DNA of 64,000 nt from Streptomyces sp. AP-93 (GCF_022808175.1 NZ_JALGBX010000001.1:186001-250000), one strand, 5' to 3'. Shown: positions 52,337-60,207, counted from the stretch's first letter. Made by a program: numbers and translations. Notes: a model not told the origin generated them from the letters alone.

Positions 52337-52885
52337 ATGACAGGGGACGCGAGCGAGATCGTTCTGAGCACGCAGGACCTTCGCGAGGTCGCCGCGTTCA
52401 CTGCGGCGTGTGCGGAGGCGGTGCTCGAGATATTCGAGGCCGATCAGCCGGACGACTTGCGGCCTCGAGACGCTGTCAGCGCCGCGTGGGAGTTCGCTCG
52501 GGGCGGCGAACGCGGGAGATCTCTGCGCGACACGGCGTGGGCAGCCCTCAAGGCGGCCAAGGGCGCGGACACTGCGGCTGCGCGTGAGGCGGCGTGGGCG
52601 GCGATGTCTGCGGCAGGCTCCGCCTACCTGCATCCGCTGGCCAAGGCAACCCAGGTCAAGCACATTCTCGGAGCCGGCGCTCACGCGGCCAGAGCGGCCG
52701 AACTCGTCGCCGGCGACGATCTGAGCGTTGGTTCCGAAAACCTTGAGCAGACGGTGCGTCGTGCGACACCGGTCGTCGTTGACGTGCTCAAACGCTTCCC
52801 GGCGGCGCCGAGTGGCGGCGGACGGGTTGGTGAGTTGATCCGCATGCTTGACGCTGACCTTCGTTCGCTCACCCTCGCTGAGTGA
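52337..52885 (+). CDS. Helical protein resembling putative immunity proteins
   Basis: 182 residues, nearly all alpha-helical with Ala-rich periodicity: RDAVSAAWEFARGGERGRSLRDTAWAALKAAKGADTAAAREAAWAAMSAAGSAYLHPLAKATQVKHILGAGAHAARAAELV. This AW/AA-repeat pattern resembles the putative-immunity (Imm5-like) family of polymorphic toxin systems. No toxin gene is adjacent. ATG 52337 has GGAAG upstream; an in-frame ATG at 52322 is an alternative. Soluble. Downstream lies a DUF397 remnant, so the area has been rearranged. Confidence 0.6.
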   Translation: MTGDASEIVLSTQDLREVAAFTAACAEAVLEIFEADQPDDLRPRDAVSAAWEFARGGERGRSLRDTAWAALKAAKGADTAAAREAAWAAMSAAGSAYLHPLAKATQVKHILGAGAHAARAAELVAGDDLSVGSENLEQTVRRATPVVVDVLKRFPAAPSGGGRVGELIRMLDADLRSLTLAE

Positions 52886-52909
52886 CCTTCAGGCCCGAAC
52901 GGCGCGGAC

Positions 52910-52978
52910 TCAGCCGCGATCACCTGGCCGTGGCGCCCGCCGCGTGGGCCGGTTTCGTGCGGTACGCGGCGGGCTGAC
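52910..52978 (+). pseudogene. DUF397 3' remnant
   Basis: The 23 codons LSRDHLAVAPAAWAGFVRYA-AG-stop nearly duplicate the C-terminus of the DUF397 protein at 47990 (VSRDHLAVAPATWSGFVRYA-AG). No start, ribosome site or N-terminal motif precedes them. It is a truncated copy left 4.7 kb downstream of the intact gene, pointing to insertion or recombination in between. Confidence 0.85.
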
Positions 52979-52982
52979 CCGG

Positions 52983-54668
52983 TCAGCTGACCGGCTGCGG
53001 CGTCCCGTCCCGCAGTTCCAGCCGGTCACCGGCGAACGCGGCGCGGAAGCGGGGGTCGTGGGAGACCGCGACCACCGCTCCCGGGTAGCCGGCGAGTGCC
53101 TGCTCCACCTCCTCGACCAGCGCGAGGGACACGTGGTTGGTCGGCTCGTCCAGCACGAGGACGTCGGCGGGCCGGGTCACCAGGCGGGCCAGTTCGAGGC
53201 GCTGCCGCTGCCCGGCGGACAGCGCCGCGACCGGTACCGGCAGGTCCTCCTCACGGAACAGCCCGAGCGTCAGCAGCTCCTGCGCGTGCTCCTCGGGCAG
53301 CCCGGGGAGCCCCGCCGCGAACGCGGCGAGCAGTGGGAGCCGGACGGGGGAGTGAGGCAACTCCTGTGCCAGATAGCCGAGTCGGACGTGCTCCGCGCGG
53401 CGCACCGTGCCCGCGTCCGGGGCCAGGTCGCCGGCCAGGACCCGTAGGAGGGTGGTCTTCCCGGCTCCGTTCGGGCCCGAGACCAGCAGCCGCTGCCCCG
53501 GCCGCACGGTGAGGGCGGGGAGGTGGAGCCGGTCGCCGACCCGGATCCCGGAGAGTTCGAGCAACGGCCCTTCGGGGGCGGCCTCGTGGGCGGTTCCGGG
53601 GATGGTTTCGGGGGCCGCGATCCCGGCGCCGAAGCGCAGCGGCACCGGCGGCGGCGCCACCGGCTCCGCGTGCAGCCGTTCGAGGTGCGTCCGGGCGGCC
53701 CTGACCTGCCCGGACAGCTTGGCTTCCGAGGAGCGGCGGTGCTTCCCGAAGCCCTGCCCGGGGTCCCTGCCGGTGCGGTCGAGCCGCCGGCCCGACGCCG
53801 CGACCAGGGCCTCGGTGCGCGCCAGATCCCCCCGCCACTCCGCGTACCGCTGCGCCCAGCGGGCGCGCGCGGCGGCCTTCGCCGCGAGGTATCCCGCCCA
53901 GCCGTCCCCGTACCGCACGACCGTGCACAGGTCCCGGTCGACCTCCAGGACCGTGCTGGTGATCCGCTCCAGGAAGTCCCGGTCGTGGGTGACGACGACG
54001 AGCGTGCCCCGGTGGGCGCGCAGCCGCTCCGCGAGCCAGTCGACGGCCCGCCGGTCCAGGTGGTTGGTCGGCTCGTCCAGGAGCAGGAGTTCGGGCGCGG
54101 CGGCCAGTACGCAGGCCAGCGCGAGCCGGGAACACTCGCCGCCGGAGAGCGAGCCGAGGGTGCGGTCCCGGGTGACGTGCCCGAGGCCGAGCCCGTGCAG
54201 CGCGGCGTCGGTGCGGGCGTCGGCCTGGTAGCCGCCGCGTTCCTCGTAGGCGGTCAGGAGTTCGCCGTACGCGTCGAGGAGCGCGGGATCGGGCTCGCCG
54301 CCGGCGCCGCCGAGGGCGGTCTCGGCGGCGCTGATGCGGGCCGCCAGCTCCCGCAGGCCGGCGAGGGCGAGGTCGACGGCGTCCTGGACGGTCAGCCCGG
54401 GCGCGAGGTCGAGGGTCTGGGCGAGGTGTCCGGTGCCGCCGGGGAAGACGGTGGTGACCTCGCCGCCGTCCGGCTCCTCGGCCCCGGCGAGCAGCCGGAG
54501 CAAGGTGGACTTGCCGGAGCCGTTCTCGCCGATGACGGCGGCCTTCTCGCCGGGCCGTACGGTCAGCGACACCTGGTCGAGCACGACCCGGTCGCCGTAG
54601 GCCTTGGTGACTCCGGACAGCGTCAGCTGGGACTGGGACTGGGACGGGTGATGGGCGCGCGGGCGCAT
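52983..54668 (-). CDS. ABC-F family ATPase, probably ribosome-protection antibiotic resistance
   Basis: 561 residues, two ABC domains and no membrane segment. Domain 1: Walker A GENGSGKST, signature LSGGE, Walker B LLLLDEPTNHLD. Domain 2: GPNGAGKTT, LSAGQRQRLELA, VLVLDEPTNHVS. Between them lies a ~80-residue inter-domain linker (WAQRYAEWRGDLARTEALVAASGRRLDRTGRDPGQGFGKHRRSSEAK), the part that reaches the ribosome in ARE-type ABC-F proteins. ATG 54668 follows GAGGGG. A leader peptide and attenuator hairpin upstream support antibiotic-induced expression. Likely drugs are macrolides, lincosamides or streptogramins. Confidence 0.9.
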   Translation of the reverse strand: MRPRAHHPSQSQSQLTLSGVTKAYGDRVVLDQVSLTVRPGEKAAVIGENGSGKSTLLRLLAGAEEPDGGEVTTVFPGGTGHLAQTLDLAPGLTVQDAVDLALAGLRELAARISAAETALGGAGGEPDPALLDAYGELLTAYEERGGYQADARTDAALHGLGLGHVTRDRTLGSLSGGECSRLALACVLAAAPELLLLDEPTNHLDRRAVDWLAERLRAHRGTLVVVTHDRDFLERITSTVLEVDRDLCTVVRYGDGWAGYLAAKAAARARWAQRYAEWRGDLARTEALVAASGRRLDRTGRDPGQGFGKHRRSSEAKLSGQVRAARTHLERLHAEPVAPPPVPLRFGAGIAAPETIPGTAHEAAPEGPLLELSGIRVGDRLHLPALTVRPGQRLLVSGPNGAGKTTLLRVLAGDLAPDAGTVRRAEHVRLGYLAQELPHSPVRLPLLAAFAAGLPGLPEEHAQELLTLGLFREEDLPVPVAALSAGQRQRLELARLVTRPADVLVLDEPTNHVSLALVEEVEQALAGYPGAVVAVSHDPRFRAAFAGDRLELRDGTPQPVS

Positions 54669-54728
54669 GGGGGATCCCCTCGGGGTACTCGTTCTTCTTC
54701 CACTTCTCCTTCTGGGCGCGGGCAGCGC

Positions 54729-54773
54729 GGACACGCGGCGGAGGGGCAATGTGCATGCCCTCACGCCGCGTCC
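54729..54773 (-). promoter_or_regulatory. Attenuator hairpin between the leader peptide and the ABC-F gene
   Basis: On the minus transcript the arms 54773-54756 and 54748-54729 pair over ~18 bp with a few mismatches, around a 7-nt loop. It begins 10 nt after the leader stop and ends 60 nt before the ABC-F start, the right place for a terminator or translation block relieved when a ribosome stalls on the leader. Confidence 0.7.
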
Positions 54774-54783
54774 GAGCCGCTGA

Positions 54784-54816
54784 TCAGCGGAAGAAGTAGT
54801 ACGAGTACAAACCCAT
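54784..54816 (-). CDS. 10-residue leader peptide (ribosome-mediated attenuation)
   Basis: MGLYSYYFFR then TGA, encoded immediately upstream of the ABC-F gene and its hairpin. The aromatic run followed by Arg is typical of drug-stalling leaders. No ribosome site precedes the ATG, but TATCCT (54823-54828) ends exactly 6 nt before it, so the mRNA may begin at the A of ATG (leaderless). Antibiotic-arrested ribosomes here would alter folding of the 54729-54773 hairpin and turn on resistance. Confidence 0.72.
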   Translation of the reverse strand: MGLYSYYFFR

Positions 54817-54862
54817 GGGGGCAGGATAACGCGAGCCGATTCGTTGCGTCTCGCGAGTTTCC

Positions 54863-55738
54863 TCAGCCCGCGCTGCGCGCCGAGGCCACGGCCTCCGCGA
54901 CCGTCACCGCCAGCGGCGTCGTGGGGCGGCCGATCAGCCGGGCGAGGTCGCCGGAGGTGCCGGCCAGGCGGCCGCGCTCGACGGCCAGGTCCACGTCGAC
55001 CAGGATCTCGGCGAAGGGGGCGGGGACCCCCGCACCGGTCAGGACGGAGAGGTGGGCCTCGGGAGTCAGGGCGTGGTACGCGATCTCCTGCCCGGAGGCC
55101 TCCGCCACCGCCGCCGCGTACTCCGTGAAGGACCAGGCCGTGTCGCCGCTCAGCTCGTACGCCGCGTCGAGGTGCCCTTCCCCGGTCAGCACGGCCGCGG
55201 CCGCCGCCGCGTAGTCGGCCCGCGCCGCCGAGGCCACCCGGCCCTCGCCCGCGTTGGAGAGGACCGCTCCGTGCGCGAGCACCGGAGCCAGGTTGCCGGT
55301 GTGGTTCTCGGTGTACCAGCCGTTGCGCAGGAAGGTGTACGGCAGGCCCGAGGCGAGGATCAGCTCCTCGGTCGCCCGGTGCTCGGCGGCCAGGTCGAAG
55401 TCCGCGTCGGGCCCGCCCAGGATGCCGGTGTACGCGAACTGCGCCACCCCGGCCGCCTTCGCCGCGTCGATCGCGGCGGAGTGCTGGGGCACCCGCCGTC
55501 CGACCTCGCTCCCGGAGATCATCAGGACGCGGTCGCCGGAGCGGAAGGCCCCGGCGAGGGTCTCGGGCGCGCTGTAGTCGGCGATGCGCAGTTCGACACC
55601 CAGCGCGGCGAGCGGGGCGGCCTTCTCCTTGTCGCGGACGACGGCGGCGATCCCGGCGGCGGGGACGCCCTGGGCGAGCAGCTCGTCGATGACGAGACGG
55701 CCGAGGGCTCCGGTGGCTCCGGTGACGACGATGCTCAT
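54863..55738 (-). CDS. NAD(P)H-binding SDR-type oxidoreductase (NmrA/QorB-like)
   Basis: 291 residues. Rossmann start VVTGATGALGRLVIDELL, VVRDKEKAAPLAALGVELRIADYSAPETLAGAF and VLMISGSEVGRRVPQHSAAIDAAKAAGV match the atypical SDR group of NAD(P)H:quinone oxidoreductase QorB. FLRNGWYTENHTGNLAP covers the substrate side. Likely reduces quinones or acts in detoxification. Divergent from an HxlR regulator with a 23-bp palindrome between, so regulation by that protein in response to quinone or electrophile stress is expected. Confidence 0.92.
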   Translation of the reverse strand: MSIVVTGATGALGRLVIDELLAQGVPAAGIAAVVRDKEKAAPLAALGVELRIADYSAPETLAGAFRSGDRVLMISGSEVGRRVPQHSAAIDAAKAAGVAQFAYTGILGGPDADFDLAAEHRATEELILASGLPYTFLRNGWYTENHTGNLAPVLAHGAVLSNAGEGRVASAARADYAAAAAAVLTGEGHLDAAYELSGDTAWSFTEYAAAVAEASGQEIAYHALTPEAHLSVLTGAGVPAPFAEILVDVDLAVERGRLAGTSGDLARLIGRPTTPLAVTVAEAVASARSAG

Positions 55739-55821
55739 GGCGGATTCACTCCTGGGTCTGGACCTTGTTCCCCGTTTCCGGGCTGTGCACTCACCGTACG
55801 GCGGGCGCTAACCAAACGACA

Positions 55822-55844
55822 GTACCCACTTTGAAGTAAGGTAC
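55822..55844. promoter_or_regulatory. 23-bp imperfect palindrome, probable HxlR operator
   Basis: The outer arms are GTACC (55822-55826) and GGTAC (55840-55844) and the inner arms are ACTT/AAGT around a TG centre. It ends 4 bp before the HxlR start codon and lies in the divergent SDR/HxlR promoter region, so one dimer could repress both. Confidence 0.6.
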
Positions 55845-55848
55845 CGGC

Positions 55849-56247
55849 ATGGGAGTAAGTGAGAAGTGGACCATGGTCGAGGGCATGTGCCCGCAGCGGC
55901 TCGTCCTGGAGCACGTCACCAGCCGCTGGGGCGTCCTCGTGCTGGACGCCCTGCTCGACCGCTCGTACCGGTTCAGCGAACTGCGCCGGGGGATCGCGGC
56001 GGTCGCCAAGGTCAGCGAGAAGATGCTGACCCAGACCCTCCAGACGCTGGAGCGCGACGGCTTCGTGCACCGCGACGCCAAGCCCGTCATCCCGCCCCGC
56101 GTCGACTACTCGCTCACCCCGCTGGGCCGCGAGGCCGCCGAGCGGGTCCGCGCCCTCGCCCACTGGACGGGTGTGCGCATGGAAGACGTGCAGCGGGCGC
56201 GCGAGGCGTACGACGAGTCGAAGCGGCTGGAGGCGGCCCTGAAGTAG
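55849..56247 (+). CDS. HxlR-family transcriptional regulator
   Basis: 132 residues, a single winged-helix HxlR domain: GMCPQRLVLEHVTSRWGVLVLDALLDRSYRFSELRRGIAAVAKVSEKMLTQTLQTLERDGFVHRDAKPVIPPRVDYSLTPLG. The N-terminal Cys before the helix (MCPQ) is the residue that senses electrophiles or diamide in YodB/QorR-like members, fitting control of the divergent QorB-like gene. GGCATG follows the palindrome directly, so translation may be leaderless or weak. Confidence 0.93.
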   Translation: MGVSEKWTMVEGMCPQRLVLEHVTSRWGVLVLDALLDRSYRFSELRRGIAAVAKVSEKMLTQTLQTLERDGFVHRDAKPVIPPRVDYSLTPLGREAAERVRALAHWTGVRMEDVQRAREAYDESKRLEAALK

Positions 56248-56269
56248 CGGGACCTCGCGTAGCGCGACC

Positions 56270-57064
56270 TCACGCGCCGATGCGTACCAGCGCGAGCGAG
56301 ATGTTGTCGGGGCCCCCGGCCTCGATGGCGGCCCTCCACAGCTCGAACGCGGCCTTGCCGTCGTCGTGCGTCCGCAGCACCTCGTCGATGGCCTCTTCGG
56401 GCACCGGGTCGGTCAGTCCGTCGGTGCACACCAGGTAGCGGTCACCCGGGGACAGCGGGAAGGCCGCCACGTGCGGGGTGAGGACGTGCTCGGCGCGGCT
56501 CCCGCCGAGGGTCTGCGTGACGGCCGACGTGGTGCGGTGCCCGGGCAGCGGCGGCGGGCTGTCGTCCACGCTGACCTGGCGCAGCCCGCTATCGGCCGCC
56601 TGGAACACCTTGCTGTCGCCGACGTTGAACGACAGCAGCGACTCCGGCAGGACCAGGGTGCCGGCGACCGTGGTCCCCATGGCGGTCAGCTCCGGACGGC
56701 CGTCGGTGGCGGAGTGCACCGCACGGTTGCAGAGGTTCAGCGCGTCCTCGATGGCCTCGGCGCCGTCCAGCGTGGGGCCGAGCAGCGCGAGTTCGCGGAC
56801 GACCAGCTCGCTGGCGACCTCGCCGGCCGGCTGCCCGCCGAGCCCGTCGGCCACGGCGACGACGAGCGGTCTGCCGAGGGGGAAGAGGAGCGTCTGCGGG
56901 CTCCGGGTCGTGGTCCCGCACAGCGTCCAGGGCCCGACGACCAGGCTGTCCTCGTTGTGCTCGCGGACCAGCCCGACATGACTCAGGGCGGTCACGGCTA
57001 TGTACTCCACCACGAGGTCCCGCCTCTCCGCGACGCAGATGTGTCCTTCCCTCGTCGCCACCAT
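56270..57064 (-). CDS. PP2C-family serine/threonine phosphatase
   Basis: 264 residues from ATG 57064; a GTG at ~57013, nearer the start of the fold, is a real alternative. PP2C metal-binding motifs: VREHNEDSL, VAVADGLGGQPAGEVAS (DG pair), AMGTTVAGTLV, SFNVGDSKVFQ, LVCTDGLTD and GGPDNISLALVRIG. All metal Asp are present. Soluble, so a Ser/Thr-kinase-reversing phosphatase or environmental switch. No kinase is adjacent. Downstream of the lipoprotein gene on the same strand. Confidence 0.92.
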   Translation of the reverse strand: MVATREGHICVAERRDLVVEYIAVTALSHVGLVREHNEDSLVVGPWTLCGTTTRSPQTLLFPLGRPLVVAVADGLGGQPAGEVASELVVRELALLGPTLDGAEAIEDALNLCNRAVHSATDGRPELTAMGTTVAGTLVLPESLLSFNVGDSKVFQAADSGLRQVSVDDSPPPLPGHRTTSAVTQTLGGSRAEHVLTPHVAAFPLSPGDRYLVCTDGLTDPVPEEAIDEVLRTHDDGKAAFELWRAAIEAGGPDNISLALVRIGA

Positions 57065-57108
57065 TGTCCCGCCGCCGGGCGAGCGGCGCGTGTCCGCGGC
57101 TCCGGTGG

Positions 57109-57762
57109 TCAGTACTCCGTGCCCCTGGCCGTGAACGGGCCGGTCGCGGGGGCCACGCACTTGTCCGTGACGGGCTCCTCGCCGCCGCCCACCGAAGCCT
57201 CCACGCAGAGCCGTCCGCCGTTCTCGCGGAGGTCGAGCGAGAACTGCGTGGTCGCGCCGGACTGCTTGAGGTCGTGGATGCGCTCGTCGGGATAGCCGGC
57301 GGCGTTCAGGGCCGCCCTGACCTTGGCCGCGGTGGGCTCCGCGATCTTTTCGACGGCCAGGTAGACCTGCTGCTCGTGGCTGACGCCCGCGCACCAGTCG
57401 CGGGTGTCCAACTCCACCATGGGGCCCGCCGTGGGCGCGATCGGCGTGACCCCCGTGTCCTGCGACTCCGCGCCGGGCGGTGCCGGCTGCGGGCTCGGCG
57501 GTCCCCCCTGGAGGGTGCCCGGAGCCGGGCAGGATTGCGCGATGTGTGCCTGTATCTCCGCGAGGGCCGGAGAGGACAGGCTTCCCATGGGCTTCGCGGC
57601 AGCTGCCGGCGCGGCCGGGGCGGCGGGCTCGCCGCCGCCGGTCGCCTTCGCGGTGCCGCACGCGCCGAGTGCCAGCACGGCGAGGGCCGTCAGGGCCAGG
57701 GTGAGCCGCGGCCGGCGCGCGGAGCGGGCGAACGTGCTGGTGGAGCCATGGGTTCGGGTCAT
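57109..57762 (-). CDS. Hypothetical lipoprotein
   Basis: 217 residues. Signal peptide with lipobox LGAC near residue 34 (LALTALAVLALGAC). A Pro/Ala spacer is followed by helices and strands: SPALAEIQAHIAQSCPAPG, VELDTRDWCAGVSHEQQVYLAVEKIAEPTAAKVRAALNAAGYPDERIHDLKQSG, TTQFSLDLRENGGRLCVEASV. Four Cys after the lipobox (SCPAP, DWCAG, LCVEA, DKCVA) could form two disulfides. Surface-exposed on the membrane; function unknown. ATG 57762. Confidence 0.8.
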   Translation of the reverse strand: MTRTHGSTSTFARSARRPRLTLALTALAVLALGACGTAKATGGGEPAAPAAPAAAAKPMGSLSSPALAEIQAHIAQSCPAPGTLQGGPPSPQPAPPGAESQDTGVTPIAPTAGPMVELDTRDWCAGVSHEQQVYLAVEKIAEPTAAKVRAALNAAGYPDERIHDLKQSGATTQFSLDLRENGGRLCVEASVGGGEEPVTDKCVAPATGPFTARGTEY

Positions 57763-57838
57763 GCGCCCAGTCTGTGATCACGCCGAGCCCGGCGCGTGAG
57801 TACGCGTACTCACCTGGGCCGGGGGTACTTGCTCAAGC

Positions 57839-58468
57839 TCAGGGCGTGCACGGGCCGGTCACGGCGGCCCCGTCGCGCAGCCCCCTCGCGTACGCCAGGA
57901 ACGCCGTCAAGCCCACTTCGAAGGCGGCCTCCGCGCGGCCCGGGCCCTGCGCGGCCAGGGCGCGGGCGAGCAGCGGGGTGCCCGGGGTCGGCTCCCACAT
58001 GGCGTCCGGGGCCGCGAGGTCCAGGGCCGAGCCCAGGACCAGGTTCTCCAGGCCCGTGAGCAGCGGCATCACCTGCTCCGCGGCGAAGCCGGCCCGGAGC
58101 AGGAGGGCGACCGCCCGTTCGTACTGCGCGAGCACTGCGGGCGCCCGTACCGGGGTCGTCATCAGCAGCGGGATGGCCCGCGGATAGGCGGCGAAGGCGG
58201 CCCGGTACGAGCGGGCCCAGGCCTCCAGCGACCGGTCCCAGGGCTCCAGGGAGGACAGCGTGCCGCCGTCGATCCCGGCGCACACCCGCTCGCGGATCAG
58301 CTCGATCACCCCGGCCCGGCCGTCCACATGGTGATACAGCGACCCGGTCTGCACCCCGAGCGCCCGGGCGATCTGAGGGACGCTGAACTCGCCTTGCTCG
58401 GCCAGCAGTTGCAGGCCGGCAGCGCCGATCCGCTCCCGGTCGAGCAGTGGAGTGCGCGGCCGCGCCAT
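57839..58468 (-). CDS. TetR-family transcriptional regulator
   Basis: 209 residues. N-terminal HTH ~10-50 (RERIGAAGLQLLAEQGEFSVPQIARALGVQTGSLYHHVDGRAGVIELI), then a TetR C-terminal ligand domain of the TetR_C-type with RSYRAAFAAYPRAIPLLMTTPV. Divergent from the APC permease gene with an imperfect 22-bp palindrome between, so it probably represses the permease-amidohydrolase operon and itself until a substrate or product binds. Confidence 0.92.
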   Translation of the reverse strand: MARPRTPLLDRERIGAAGLQLLAEQGEFSVPQIARALGVQTGSLYHHVDGRAGVIELIRERVCAGIDGGTLSSLEPWDRSLEAWARSYRAAFAAYPRAIPLLMTTPVRAPAVLAQYERAVALLLRAGFAAEQVMPLLTGLENLVLGSALDLAAPDAMWEPTPGTPLLARALAAQGPGRAEAAFEVGLTAFLAYARGLRDGAAVTGPCTP

Positions 58469-58529
58469 CGTATTTCTCCCGCCGTCAGGTCTTCCCGTAC
58501 GTCAAAACCGGAGGCTACATTGCCGCAAA

Positions 58530-58551
58530 CCGAAAGCCTTTAGGTTTTCGG
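58530..58551. promoter_or_regulatory. 22-bp imperfect palindrome, probable TetR operator
   Basis: Left arm CCGAAAGCCT and right arm AGGTTTTCGG agree at 18 of 22 dyad positions. Located 62 bp upstream of the TetR start and 39 bp before the permease start, as expected for control of divergent promoters. Confidence 0.6.
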
Positions 58552-58589
58552 CTCCCCGCCGCCCGCCGTTCGCAGAAGGGTGCTCCCGC

Positions 58590-60110
58590 ATGCCCGAAAC
58601 GCCCGAGCCGCCAAGAACGAACACCGACCTGCGCCGCGGCGCGCTCGGTACCGCCGACATCTCCTTCTTCGTCGTCTCCGCCGCCGCCCCGCTCACCGTC
58701 ATGGCCGGCGTCGCCCCCGTCGCGATCCTCCTCGGCGGCATCGGCGCCCCCGCCGGCTACCTCCTCGCCGGCCTCACCCTCGCCGTCTTCGCCGTCGGCT
58801 TCACCACCATGAGCCGCCACGTCCGCAGCGGCGGCGCCTTCTACGCCTACATCGCCCGCGGCCTCGGCAAGCGCGTCGGCATCGGCGCCGCCCTGCTCGC
58901 GCTCATCGGCTACAACGGCATGGAGATCGGCGTTTACGGGCTCCTCGGCACCACCACCGCCGACACCGGGCGGGCCCTCGCGGGCCTGGACATCCCCTGG
59001 CTGCCCGTCTCCCTCGCCGGCCTCCTCCTCGTCTGGTACGGCGGCTTCCGCTCCATCGACTTCGGCGCGAAACTGCTCGGCGTCCTGCTCGTCGCCGAGA
59101 CCGGGATCCTCGTCCTGCTCGCGGGCGGCGTCCTGCTGGAGGGCGGCGCCCACGGCCTCTCCCTCGGTTCCTTCGCCCCCGGCGCGGTGCTCGTCCCCGG
59201 CACCGCCGCCGTCCTGGCCTTCGCGTTCGCCGCGTTCACCGGCTTCGAGTCCACCGTCATCTACCGCCGCGAGGCCCGCGACCCCGACCGGACCATCCCG
59301 CGCGCCACCTACATCGCCGTCGCCTTCCTCGGCCTCTTCTACGCCTTCGTCGTCTGGACCGTCATCCAGGCCTTCGGATCCGAGGAAGTCCTCGCCGCGG
59401 CCGCCGACGACCCCGCCGGCCTCTTCTTCACCGCCATCACCACCTACGTGGGCCCCTGGGCGGCCGACCTGATGCACGTCTTCATCGTCACCAGCGTCAT
59501 CGCCTCCCTGCTCGCCTTCCACAACGCCATCAACCGGTACGCGCTCGCCCTCGCCGAGGAAGGCGTCCTGCCCGCCGCCCTCGGACGGATCCACCCGCGC
59601 CACGGCTCCCCGTACGTCGCGGGCGCGGCGCAGACCGCCCTCGGGGCCGTCATCGTCCTCGGCTTCGCCCTCGCCGGAGCCGACCCGTACCAGCAGCTCC
59701 TGCTCTGGGTGAACACTCCCGGCATGATCGGCCTCATGGCCCTGATGCTGCTCGCCGCCATCGCCGTACCCGTCTACTTCCGCCGCGTCCGGCACGACGA
59801 GGGGCCCTGGCGGACCCTGATCGCGCCCGTCATCGCGGCGGTGCTGCTGGCCGTCGCGATCTGCCTGGTCGTCTCCAAGGTGGCCCTCTTCACCATGGCC
59901 TCCACCACCGTCAACACCCTCCTCGTGGCCCTCGTCCCCGCCGTCTTCCTCGTGGGGCTCGCCCTCGCCCAGCGCCTGAAGACCCGCCGCCCCGAGGTCT
60001 ACGCCCGCTTCGCGGAGGAGCCGGCCGGGGCAGCGGCACCTTCGGCACCCGCAGTACCCGCAGCGCCCGCAGCGCACGGGGAGTCCCAGGCACCCGTAGC
60101 GTCCGCATAG
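58590..60110 (+). CDS. APC-family amino acid/amine permease
   Basis: 506 residues with about twelve helices. Opens with RGALGTADISFFVVSAAAPLTVMAGVAPVAI, the conserved unwound TM1 of the APC superfamily, then GGAFYAYIARGLGKRVG, FAAFTGFESTVIYRREARDPDRTIPRATY and NAINRYALALAEEGVLP. A C-terminal 30 residues (APSAPAVPAAPAAHG) come from the start of a period-9 repeat. Likely takes up an amino acid, amine or related amide that the downstream amidohydrolase processes. ATG 58590 has GAAGGG upstream. Confidence 0.92.
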   Translation: MPETPEPPRTNTDLRRGALGTADISFFVVSAAAPLTVMAGVAPVAILLGGIGAPAGYLLAGLTLAVFAVGFTTMSRHVRSGGAFYAYIARGLGKRVGIGAALLALIGYNGMEIGVYGLLGTTTADTGRALAGLDIPWLPVSLAGLLLVWYGGFRSIDFGAKLLGVLLVAETGILVLLAGGVLLEGGAHGLSLGSFAPGAVLVPGTAAVLAFAFAAFTGFESTVIYRREARDPDRTIPRATYIAVAFLGLFYAFVVWTVIQAFGSEEVLAAAADDPAGLFFTAITTYVGPWAADLMHVFIVTSVIASLLAFHNAINRYALALAEEGVLPAALGRIHPRHGSPYVAGAAQTALGAVIVLGFALAGADPYQQLLLWVNTPGMIGLMALMLLAAIAVPVYFRRVRHDEGPWRTLIAPVIAAVLLAVAICLVVSKVALFTMASTTVNTLLVALVPAVFLVGLALAQRLKTRRPEVYARFAEEPAGAAAPSAPAVPAAPAAHGESQAPVASA

Positions 60111-60200
60111 CCCGCATAGCCCGCATGGCCCGCAGCACCCGTACAGCCACACCAGCCCGACCCGCCACACCAGCCCGACAGCCCGACGCCCCACAAGGAG
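60030..60200. repeat. Degenerate period-9 CCCGCA-type array between permease and amidohydrolase genes
   Basis: About 18 nine-base units with a CCCGCA(G/T) core (CCCGCAGTA, CCCGCAGCG, CCCGCATAG, CCCGCATGG). It starts inside the permease's 3' end and fills the 97-bp gap to the next start. Same style as the 5.64-5.87 kb array. Confidence 0.7.
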
Positions 60201-60207
60201 CAGAGCC

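Noticed and set aside
50107..52401. 764-codon minus-strand frame opposite the VCBS protein
   Set aside because: The plus strand has a signal peptide and five FG-GAP repeats; the antisense has none.
53251..54756. Alternative frame starting MHIAPPPRVR upstream of the ABC-F gene, considered as a second leader
   Set aside because: It overlaps the attenuator hairpin and runs out of frame through the whole ABC-F gene without an early stop, unlike a leader.
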